Assembly (NCBI GenBank): GCA_964470375.1
Contig: CAYYCP010000112.1
Coordinates: forward strand, 1 to 6,424
Direction of reading: 5' to 3'
DNA from: CAYNQK01 sp964470375
GTDB lineage: Bacteria > Spirochaetota > Spirochaetia > Treponematales > JBGSOB01
DNA: 6,424 bases
The first letter of the stretch is position 1, and each line of letters starts with the position of its first letter. Shown in pieces: positions 1 to 4,712 of this stretch. The notes under the pieces are model-generated. The model worked only from the letters and a program-made list of their open reading frames with translations, ran no database searches and was not told the origin of the DNA. The position numbers were made by a program, and so were the translations under genes.

Positions 1-55
1 TGGCCTCGTTGTAGGCCGCGTTGAATATGGCCTGGACTTCCTGGCTAACCTTCAT
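1..55 (-). CDS. clpA: ATP-dependent Clp protease ATP-binding subunit ClpA (N-terminal fragment)
   Basis: Only the first 18 codons are in the window; the gene runs off the left edge. The reading starts MKVSQEVQAIFNAAYNEA, which resembles the start of the ClpA/ClpC N-domain, where the first helices bind adaptors such as ClpS. The ATG at 55-53 has a GGAGG (complement of 66-70) 10 nt upstream, in the 21-nt gap after the clpS stop. The identification rests on this short N-terminus plus its position directly behind clpS, the usual clpS-clpA order. ClpA is the AAA+ unfoldase that feeds substrates to ClpP in the cytoplasm. The ATPase domains are not visible, so a ClpC-like paralogue cannot be fully excluded. 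Confidence 0.8.
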   Translation of the reverse strand, partial: MKVSQEVQAIFNAAYNEA

Positions 56-76
56 CTTCTGCTGTCCTCCGCTGCC

Positions 77-385
77 TCACAGCCTCTCTACCGCGCACTT
101 GAGCGGGAAGCCGGCTTCCCGGGCCAGGGCGTGGACGGTATTCGCCTTGGTGACGGCGATGTCATAGGGGTACGAGCCCACCACCCCGCGGCCGCGCTGG
201 TGGACGTTGAGCATGATGCGCCTGGCGTCCTCGAAGCCGCGGTGGAAGACGGTCATCAGTATCATCACCACGAATTCCATGGTGGTGTAGTCGTCATTCA
301 GGAGGATGACGAAGAACTCGTCCGGATGCTTGAGCTCCTCGTCGGCCTCGGACTCGACCGCGTCCTCCCAGACGGTTTCTGCCAT
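77..385 (-). CDS. clpS: ATP-dependent Clp protease adaptor ClpS
   Basis: This 102-residue protein has the usual ClpS length. ClpS is the cytoplasmic adaptor that captures proteins with bulky N-terminal residues and hands them to ClpA for degradation by ClpP. The acidic, probably flexible N-terminal tail (about residues 1-22) is followed by the ClpS core. The signature LLNDDYTTMEFV lies at 28-39, VHQRGRGVVG at 61-70 and a conserved C-terminal ALAREAGFPLKC stretch near 87-98. Residues corresponding to the E. coli N-degron pocket (N34, D35, H66) are N30, D31 and H62, and the gatekeeper Met is M36, so the protein should be active. The start has a near-perfect SD, AGGAGGTGA (complement of 392-400). 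clpA follows after 21 nt and is probably co-transcribed. Confidence 0.96.
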   Translation of the reverse strand: MAETVWEDAVESEADEELKHPDEFFVILLNDDYTTMEFVVMILMTVFHRGFEDARRIMLNVHQRGRGVVGSYPYDIAVTKANTVHALAREAGFPLKCAVERL

Positions 386-417
386 TCGCCCTCACCTCCT
401 CGAAGATAGCAAGGACC

Positions 418-447
418 GGGGGCCGAAACAAGTGCGCCCCGGCCCCC
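418..447. other. GC-rich inverted repeat between the P13-like gene and clpS
   Basis: GGGGGCCG at 418-425 and CGGCCCCC at 440-447 form a perfect 8-bp stem with a 14-nt loop. It sits immediately after the stop codon of the P13-like gene and just upstream of the clpS SD. No T-tract follows on the minus strand, so a classical intrinsic terminator is not supported. It could stabilise the upstream mRNA end, attenuate read-through into clpS-clpA, or simply be chance in GC-rich DNA. Confidence 0.4.
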
Positions 448-448
448 C

Positions 449-1114
449 CTAGAGGGCCAGCCTCAGCCCGAAGGCCGGCGCCCCCCCGCCTCCCGGGGAG
501 GGCAGGATGGCCAGGCCCGTGCCCGCGGAAGCCGCCCGCCCGGCCAGGAGGAGGGCTTCGGCCAGCTTGCCGTTGTAGCGCTCGATAAAGACGAAGGGGC
601 TGATGATCTGGACGATGCCCGAGACCGACTTGAGGATGCCCCCGCCGATGATGAAGCCGAAGGCCAGGGCCATGCTTCCCTGCCAGGCGGCGGGATCCCT
701 GATGTCGATGTTCGCGAGCTCCTCGTAGTTCCCGCTGCTGAGGGCCCGGTAATAGGGTATGTAGTAGATGATATAGCCCGTGGTCAGGACCGCGAAGGCG
801 CCCAGGTCCATCAGGGTCCCCGCCAGGCCTCCCTCGATGTCGCCTATGATGTAGGAGCCTATGCCGAAGCCTACCAGGAAATTCACCCCGGCCCCCACCA
901 GGCCCTGCTCCAGGGCGTCCTTCTCCGCCCAGTCGTAGACATCCTGGCGATCGTCCGGGTCCAGGTTCTGGGCGGCCGCCTGGATCTCGCCGAAATTATC
1001 GTCAAGGCCGCGCTTCACGAGGTCCCTGACGCCGCGCGCCTGCTGGGCCGGGAGCAGGCCGGCCGAGGCCAAGGCCAGGCAGAGGGCCAGCGCGGAAGCG
1101 CCGCGGATTTTCAT
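449..1114 (-). CDS. Secreted small membrane protein, P13 porin family-like
   Basis: The predicted protein has 221 residues. An N-terminal signal peptide (MKIRGAS then a hydrophobic stretch, cleavage near A26 in PAQQA) precedes a short acidic helical segment (about 28-70). Three hydrophobic stretches follow, at about 72-90, 94-119 and 145-177, with a Gly/Pro-rich patch at 205-213. The layout and the pattern NFLVGFGIGSYIIGD then a G-rich helix recall the P13 family, a spirochaete outer-membrane channel first described in Borrelia. The assignment rests on motif memory and layout, so treat it as probable at best; an inner-membrane protein of unknown role is the alternative. An open frame extends upstream to 1291, but the GGAGG at 1122-1126 fixes the start at ATG 1114 (7 nt) or the adjacent ATG 1117 (4 nt). 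A sigma70-like promoter lies just upstream, so it is probably transcribed separately from the lipoprotein gene behind it. Confidence 0.72.
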   Translation of the reverse strand: MKIRGASALALCLALASAGLLPAQQARGVRDLVKRGLDDNFGEIQAAAQNLDPDDRQDVYDWAEKDALEQGLVGAGVNFLVGFGIGSYIIGDIEGGLAGTLMDLGAFAVLTTGYIIYYIPYYRALSSGNYEELANIDIRDPAAWQGSMALAFGFIIGGGILKSVSGIVQIISPFVFIERYNGKLAEALLLAGRAASAGTGLAILPSPGGGGAPAFGLRLAL

Positions 1115-1146
1115 CATCTTTCCTCCGTTTCGGGTTTCCGCGCCCG

Positions 1147-1174
1147 AGTATACACCATACGGCCCGGACTTCAA
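1147..1174 (-). promoter_or_regulatory. Sigma70-type promoter for the P13-like gene
   Basis: On the minus strand there is a -35 box TTGAAG (complement of 1169-1174), a 16-nt spacer and a -10 box TATACT (complement of 1147-1152), matching the consensus at 4/6 and 5/6 positions. The predicted transcript start is near 1140, about 25 nt before the start codon and upstream of its SD. It lies directly after a terminator, as expected for a new transcription unit. It is an AT-rich island in otherwise GC-rich DNA, which adds weight. Confidence 0.7.
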
Positions 1175-1213
1175 GGAGGCCGGGCGCGCGGCCCGTGGAG
1201 GGGCGATCCGGAC

Positions 1214-1247
1214 AAAAAGAACCCGCCCCGGCCGGGGCCGGAGCGGG
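1214..1247 (-). terminator. Intrinsic terminator of the DUF4382 lipoprotein gene
   Basis: Read on the minus strand, a 10-bp stem (complement of 1238-1247 paired with complement of 1222-1231, one G-U pair) with a 6-nt loop is followed by TTCTTTTTG. This is a textbook rho-independent terminator about 40 nt after the lipoprotein stop codon, and it separates that gene from the P13-like gene. Confidence 0.88.
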
Positions 1248-1260
1248 CGTCGGTACGGAA

Positions 1261-1282
1261 GCGGAGGCCGCAGGGCCTCCGC
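1261..1282. repeat. Perfect hairpin just after the lipoprotein stop codon
   Basis: GCGGAGGCC at 1261-1269 and GGCCTCCGC at 1274-1282 form a perfect 9-bp stem closed by a 4-nt GCAG loop. It lies 5 nt beyond the stop codon of the lipoprotein gene and 13 nt before the terminator stem. It has no T-tract of its own, so a role in mRNA 3'-end stability or pausing ahead of the terminator is the likelier reading. Confidence 0.6.
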
Positions 1283-1287
1283 GAGGC

Positions 1288-2163
1288 TCATTCGGCGGGC
1301 GCCGCGGCCAGGTCCTGCACGGTATTCCTGGCCTCGAGCACGATCACCTCGTCGGCCGACGCGGCCGGGGCGATGCCGGCCTCGGCGTCCGGAACGGCGA
1401 TCAGGTCATAGGGGCCGGCGGCCAGGAAGGCCAGCTTGTAGGCGCCAAGGTCGTTCGGCTTGGCGCTTGTGACCGCGTTGGCGAAGGCCGGGGCGGTCTC
1501 GGTGGCGGCGGCCTCTACGGCGTAATCGGCCAGGACGTCGAAGAGGTCGGCGCCGGGGTAGGCGTACACGGTGTAGGACTCAGGATCCGCAAGGGCCAGG
1601 GTTCCGGAGATGGATCCAGCCTCGCCCTCGACGATGGCGCGGACCACCGGCGTGAGGAGATAGCCGGTCCCGCCCTGGACCAGCCTGAGAGATTTGCGGG
1701 CGTCGAAGTCGAGCACCACGCTTATCTCGCCGTTCACGGGGATATCGAAGGCGTTGACGATCTTGATGTCGCCGGAATTCACGCTGAGCGGTACGCGTGT
1801 GCCAGGATCGGAGGCTAGCTCGAGTGCGGCCGCCGAGACTTCCAGGCGGATCTGGTTGATCTGGGTTCCGCCCACGAGGGCTACCTGGCCCAGGGCGCTC
1901 GTCAATCCGTTCTGCAGGGATAACAGGTCGTATTCCGATGGGGCCGCCAGGGGCGCCTCTATCCATGAGCCGGCGTCCATGGCCGCGTCCGCGGACTCGT
2001 TGACGGCGACTCCCGAGACAGTTACGTAGACGCTGGTGACGCCGGCCGAATCCACGGGCGCGTCGGTGAGCTTGATGCTCATGAGGGAATCGGGAGCCTG
2101 TCCGCATCCCGCCAGGGCCAGGATGGCCGCGCCGGCGGCTACTGTCCATAGAATGCCTTTCAT
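1288..2163 (-). CDS. DUF4382 domain-containing lipoprotein
   Basis: The 291-residue protein begins with a lipoprotein signal peptide: Lys2, a hydrophobic core, then the lipobox LAGC with the lipidated Cys at position 20. Residues about 28-178 match the DUF4382 pattern: LTDAPVD at 32-38, VYVTVSGVAV, a QIRLEV strand at 104-109, the hallmark LDFDARKS at 151-158 and GYLLTPVVRA at 167-176. Residues about 183-283 form a second beta-rich, Ig- or carboxypeptidase-regulatory-like domain (GSISGTL, AYKLAFLAAGPYDLIAVPD) often seen behind DUF4382. The protein is expected to be anchored in the cell envelope facing the periplasm or outside; the function of DUF4382 is unknown. The ATG is supported by AAGGAGG 6 nt upstream. 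The gene is divergent from the sigma-factor operon and ends at a strong terminator. Confidence 0.88.
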   Translation of the reverse strand: MKGILWTVAAGAAILALAGCGQAPDSLMSIKLTDAPVDSAGVTSVYVTVSGVAVNESADAAMDAGSWIEAPLAAPSEYDLLSLQNGLTSALGQVALVGGTQINQIRLEVSAAALELASDPGTRVPLSVNSGDIKIVNAFDIPVNGEISVVLDFDARKSLRLVQGGTGYLLTPVVRAIVEGEAGSISGTLALADPESYTVYAYPGADLFDVLADYAVEAAATETAPAFANAVTSAKPNDLGAYKLAFLAAGPYDLIAVPDAEAGIAPAASADEVIVLEARNTVQDLAAAPAE

Positions 2164-2315
2164 GTCGTGCCTCCTTCATCGGGTCTTCGGGCGCGGGGAG
2201 CGGATCCGGGCCGGAAACGGCCCTTCCCGGGGTGGACAGCCCCTCGCATCGCCCTGACGGATGAGGATACCCGTGCAAGGCCGCTCCGGTTGCGCCCCTG
2301 GCGCGGATTTTTCCC
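2164..2315. promoter_or_regulatory. Divergent intergenic region between the lipoprotein and sigma-factor genes
   Basis: These 152 bases must carry the start signals for both directions. Toward the lipoprotein there is a clear SD (complement of 2170-2176) and an isolated -10-like TATCCT (complement of 2264-2269) with no convincing -35. Toward the sigma gene no good sigma70 pair and no SD is visible. A GGAAAC at 2213-2218 recalls the -35 of ECF promoters, but no matching -10 was seen at the proper distance and the bases are better explained by a hairpin. Promoter positions therefore remain unassigned. Confidence 0.45.
2208..2223. repeat. Short hairpin with GAAA loop in the divergent region
   Basis: GGGCCG at 2208-2213 and CGGCCC at 2218-2223 form a perfect 6-bp stem around GAAA, a GNRA-type tetraloop when read on the plus strand. 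On the minus strand it would lie in the lipoprotein mRNA leader, about 45 nt before the start codon, with loop TTTC. It may be an RNA stability element or an operator-like palindrome, or chance. Confidence 0.4.
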
Positions 2316-2915
2316 ATGGCCTACACTGGCTGCGTGGGACGAGGCATCGACGAGGAAGATATTCTCCTGGCGCAAAGGGCTGCGGCCGGGGAAAAGGGGG
2401 CCTTCGAGTCCATAGTCCGCCGCTACGCCTCGGGCGTGGAGCGCTTCTGCCTGTCGCGGCTCGGAAACCGCGAGGACGCGCGCGAGGCCGCCCAGGACGT
2501 CTTCTTGCGGGCCTGGCGCTCATTGCCGGGCTTCAGGCTCGGTTCAAGCCTGCGCTCATGGATCTTCGCCATCGCCGCCAACCGCTCCCGGACGATTTAC
2601 GGCCTTGGTTCCCGGCGGAAGGCCGCCGCCGAGCGCCTGGCGGCCGAGCCCGCCCCTCCGCCGCCCGACCCCGAGGCCGACGCCATCCTCGAGCTGGACG
2701 CCGAGGACTTGGCCGCGGCCCTGGCCGGACTGCCAGGGCGGCTGCGCGATCCGGTGGAGCTCTATTATATGGAAGGACTCTCGGTGGCCGAGACCGCCGA
2801 GGCCCTCGGCATAGGCCTAGAGGCCGCCAAGACCCGCCTCTTCAGGGCGCGGGCGGCGCTGAGGAAATCCCTGGCGGGGACGCAACCGCCCGGGCCGGGG
2901 GAGGGTATCCATTGA
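2316..2915 (+). CDS. ECF-type RNA polymerase sigma factor (sigma-70 family, RpoE-like)
   Basis: The 199-residue protein has the two-domain ECF layout. Sigma-2 spans about residues 14-92, with AQDVFLRAW at 59-67 (region 2.2, core binding) and SLRSWIFAIAANRSR at 78-92 (regions 2.3/2.4, -10 recognition). A proline-rich linker (PAPPPPDP, about 112-119) leads to sigma-4 at about 128-187, with LPGRLRDPVELYYMEGLS and the helix-turn-helix ETAEALGIGLEAAKTRLFRAR near 159-179 that reads the -35 element. It directs core polymerase to a small regulon and should be held inactive by the overlapping anti-sigma gene. The start is uncertain: ATG 2316 has no visible SD, and an in-frame GTG at 2334 also lacks one but still keeps the whole sigma-2 domain. 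Which ECF group it belongs to cannot be told by eye. Confidence 0.93.
   Translation: MAYTGCVGRGIDEEDILLAQRAAAGEKGAFESIVRRYASGVERFCLSRLGNREDAREAAQDVFLRAWRSLPGFRLGSSLRSWIFAIAANRSRTIYGLGSRRKAAAERLAAEPAPPPPDPEADAILELDAEDLAAALAGLPGRLRDPVELYYMEGLSVAETAEALGIGLEAAKTRLFRARAALRKSLAGTQPPGPGEGIH
2900..2904 (+). promoter_or_regulatory. SD that selects a TTG start for the anti-sigma gene
   Basis: GGAGG at 2900-2904, inside the G-run that ends the sigma gene, stands 7 nt before TTG 2912. The next in-frame ATG at 2921 would be 16 nt away, too far for efficient use. This decides the start in favour of TTG and a 4-nt TTGA overlap with the sigma stop codon. Confidence 0.7.
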
Positions 2916-3547
2916 ACGACATGGAATGCGACCGGATCGAATCGACCATGCGCGCCTGGGAAGCCGGACGCCCCGTCGGCGCCGAGGAGGCCGCCCGCCT
3001 CTCCGCCCACATCACTGAATGCCGGGCCTGCGCCGCGCGCTGGGGGCGGCTCCTGCCCCTCGTCCTCAGGGACGAACGGCCCGATTCCCCAGGCCTTCCC
3101 CTCCTGCCCGCCAGGGATGATGACGGCTCCGCTGACGCGGTCATCGAGGGCATGCGGCGGGAGTGGACGCGGCCGCGGCGGAAGGCTCCGCCTCCGGCGG
3201 CCATCATCCTGGCTGCGGCGGCCCTCCTGGCGGCAGGCCTGGTGCCCCTGGCCCTCGGCAGGATCCGCCGGCCCGCCGCGGATCGGGTCGTCGTGGAATT
3301 CCGGCTGAAGGCGGTCCAGGCCGGGACAGTCCATCTCACCGGGGATTTCGCCGGCTGGGATCCCCGGGCAGTGCCCATGGCCTTCGATCCGGCCGCGGGG
3401 GAATGGCGGGCCCTGGTGGAGCTGGAGCGCGGTCGCAGCTATTCATACAACTTCATCATCGACGGGACGACCTGGATATCGGATCCCTCGTCCGGGATAC
3501 CCGTAGATGACGGCTACAGCGGCGAGAGTTCGGTCATCGACCTATGA
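2912..3547 (+). CDS. Transmembrane zinc-finger anti-sigma factor with C-terminal CBM48/glycogen-binding-like domain
   Basis: The 211-residue protein has three parts. Residues 1-50 form a zf-HC2/ZAS-type anti-sigma domain with C6, H33, C37 and C40 (the HxxxCxxC motif), which should clamp the sigma factor encoded just upstream. A single hydrophobic helix at about 96-116, preceded by basic RPRRK, spans the inner membrane. Residues about 124-211 look like the AMPK-beta/CBM48 early-set beta-sandwich: VHLTGDFAGWDP at 140-151, GEWRALVEL, YSYNFIIDG at 177-185, TWISDP at 187-192 and VIDL at the end. The two Trp of the AMPK glycogen site appear kept (W149, W188), while the Lys and Asn of that site are replaced by N180 and S207. 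By topology this domain is periplasmic. A role in sensing a glycan, or simply a protein-contact fold, is inference. The TTG start overlaps the sigma stop, indicating translational coupling. Confidence 0.87.
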   Translation: MNDMECDRIESTMRAWEAGRPVGAEEAARLSAHITECRACAARWGRLLPLVLRDERPDSPGLPLLPARDDDGSADAVIEGMRREWTRPRRKAPPPAAIILAAAALLAAGLVPLALGRIRRPAADRVVVEFRLKAVQAGTVHLTGDFAGWDPRAVPMAFDPAAGEWRALVELERGRSYSYNFIIDGTTWISDPSSGIPVDDGYSGESSVIDL

Positions 3548-3548
3548 A

Positions 3549-3553
3549 GGAGG
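3549..3553 (+). promoter_or_regulatory. SD that sets the start of the third operon gene
   Basis: GGAGG at 3549-3553, within AAGGAGG, lies 8 nt before ATG 3562. An earlier in-frame ATG at 3544 overlaps the anti-sigma stop codon but would put this SD inside the coding sequence and place six polar residues ahead of the signal peptide. ATG 3562 is therefore preferred. Confidence 0.75.
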
Positions 3554-3561
3554 CGGAGCCC

Positions 3562-4005
3562 ATGCGTAAGCGCTATGCGACTAAAGCCGCGGTCATGTCG
3601 ATCATGATCCTCATGGCCGGCGGCGCCCTGTCCGCCGAGGGCGCCGCCGGGAAGGCCAGCCCGGCCGCCCGGGAAGCCCACCGCCTCATGGAGGCCGCCT
3701 TCGCCGAGATCGGTCCGGGCGCCCTCCCGGACCAGGCCTCCATGGATAGGCTGGCCCTCAGGCTGGAGCTTTCCCTGCGCGCCGGCACCTCGGCCTCCGA
3801 GGCCTTCAGGATCGCCCGCCGTGCGGCCTTCCTCTACGCCCGGGGCGGGCAGGAAGGCTTGCGGGCCCTGCGCGCCATGGAGGGCCAGGGCGCCAGGAGC
3901 GAGCGCAAGGCCGCAAAAGACATCGCGCAACGCGGCGGCCAGGGCAGCGCGGATGACCAGCCAGGGCGGGGGCAGCCCAACGACCTGGAGAGCCCAGGCC
4001 AATGA
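3562..4005 (+). CDS. Small secreted helical protein of unknown function
   Basis: I do not recognise the family. The 147-residue product starts with a signal peptide: basic MRKRYATK, hydrophobic core about 9-23, cleavage probably near A25. The mature part is Ala/Arg/Glu-rich and predicted helical to about residue 107 (for example HRLMEAAFAEI and ALRLELSLRAG), followed by a 40-residue polar, Gly/Gln-rich and probably disordered tail that ends LESPGQ. No Cys follows the signal, so it is not a lipoprotein. It should act in the periplasm. It lies 14 nt behind the anti-sigma gene and overlaps the next gene by ATGA, so it belongs to the sigma operon. A periplasmic partner of the anti-sigma outer domain or of the downstream barrel is possible but unproven. 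Confidence 0.78.
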   Translation: MRKRYATKAAVMSIMILMAGGALSAEGAAGKASPAAREAHRLMEAAFAEIGPGALPDQASMDRLALRLELSLRAGTSASEAFRIARRAAFLYARGGQEGLRALRAMEGQGARSERKAAKDIAQRGGQGSADDQPGRGQPNDLESPGQ

Positions 4006-4712
4006 GAGCCCCCCTGCGCCTCGGCGGGAGGCTCAGCGCCTGGCTCCTCCTCCTGGCGCTCGGCCCGATCCTGTCGGCGGCCCCCTCGCCCGGCCCCGGC
4101 TCCGTCGGGGACTGGCTGGCCGGCCCCGGCGCCGCGTATGCAAGCATAGAAGCCGAACTGGGCTCGAGCGCCGGGATCCTCGAATCCGCGGGCCTGCCCC
4201 TGGTCCTCCTCCTCGAGCGCCTCGAAGAGGGGGCGGCCAAGCGGGTGCCGCCCGCCGAACTGGCCAGGGCCGCTGACCGCGATACCCGCGCCTTCGCCTC
4301 GGCCGCCGCGGCCTTCGGCCGCTCGGGCTACAGGCTTGAATCCGATCCCACGCCCCTGAGGGAGGCCGCCCGGGCCCTGCGCAGCGGCCTGGAACCCGCC
4401 TGGCTCGATACCATCCCGGCCTACTTCAAGGCCAAGGGCAAGCCGGCCCTCGACGCGGCCCGCGCCCTCACCCTGGCGGCCGCCCTCGCCCGCCCGCCCC
4501 TGGAAGGGGACATGGCCGAGTCCATCCTCGACCTGGCCTCCGCCCTGGCCGGCTCCAGGCTCGGCTCGGAGCGCTACGCCAGCCTCCTGTCCGTCTACAA
4601 GCGCTTCCAGGCCGGAGGCGGACCCAGGGTGCTCGGCTTGATGGGGGCCGCCCTCAGGCAGGGTCGCGGCCTCCAGGACATCGAACGGGAACTGGAACGG
4701 AGGTTCAAATGA
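4002..4712 (+). CDS. Secreted alpha-helical protein of unknown function
   Basis: The 236-residue product has a signal peptide (MRAPLRLGGR, then a Leu/Ala core, cleavage near A26-A27 in ILSAAPS). The mature protein is almost entirely predicted helix. A segment at about residues 66-97 (LPLVLLLERLEEG then AKRVPPAELARAADR) follows a pattern common in exported helical-repeat proteins: a short helix, a conserved Gly turn, K/R-V-P, and another helix. The C-terminus (about 212-235, ALRQGRGLQDIERELERR) looks like a similar helix pair. No catalytic motif is visible. Its ATG overlaps the upstream stop (ATGA) with only a weak GGAG 11 nt away, so translation probably depends on coupling. The function is unknown; the operon context suggests an envelope role. 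Confidence 0.78.
   Translation: MRAPLRLGGRLSAWLLLLALGPILSAAPSPGPGSVGDWLAGPGAAYASIEAELGSSAGILESAGLPLVLLLERLEEGAAKRVPPAELARAADRDTRAFASAAAAFGRSGYRLESDPTPLREAARALRSGLEPAWLDTIPAYFKAKGKPALDAARALTLAAALARPPLEGDMAESILDLASALAGSRLGSERYASLLSVYKRFQAGGGPRVLGLMGAALRQGRGLQDIERELERRFK

Noticed and set aside
403..431. Possible clpS promoter: TTGTTT, 17-nt spacer, extended TGC-TATCTT on the minus strand
   Set aside because: The spacing is good, but transcription would start at about 396, inside the clpS SD (393-400), leaving no usable ribosome binding site. The -35 also falls in a hairpin loop. A real promoter further upstream or read-through is more likely.
1118..1291. N-terminal extension of the P13-like frame to an ATG at 1291
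   Set aside because: It would bury the promoter, the SD and the signal peptide inside the coding region and run through the terminator of the lipoprotein gene. The added residues are Arg/Pro-rich, as expected from translated GC-rich non-coding DNA.
2213..2240. ECF-type promoter beginning with GGAAAC
   Set aside because: No CGTC- or TCTA-like -10 element occurs at 15-18 nt, and the bases are accounted for by the GAAA-loop hairpin.
1195..2317. Long open frames on both strands overlapping the lipoprotein gene (1195-1818 plus, 1580-2317 minus, 1694-2029 plus)
   Set aside because: They lack domain features, and their Arg/Gly/His-rich composition is typical of GC-rich shadow frames. The DUF4382 frame explains the region.
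2261..2911. Upstream extension of the anti-sigma frame through the whole sigma gene
   Set aside because: The extension is a shadow of the sigma-factor gene in another frame, rich in Arg/Gly/Pro with no domain features. The zinc finger begins right after TTG 2912, which has a proper SD.
2176..3378. Minus-strand open frames opposite the sigma and anti-sigma genes
   Set aside because: They have no SD, no recognisable domain and a biased Arg/Pro/Ala composition. The plus-strand frames carry clear conserved motifs.
3544..3561. ATG 3544 as start of the third operon gene
   Set aside because: The SD AAGGAGG lies downstream of this ATG and fits ATG 3562, which begins directly with a signal peptide.
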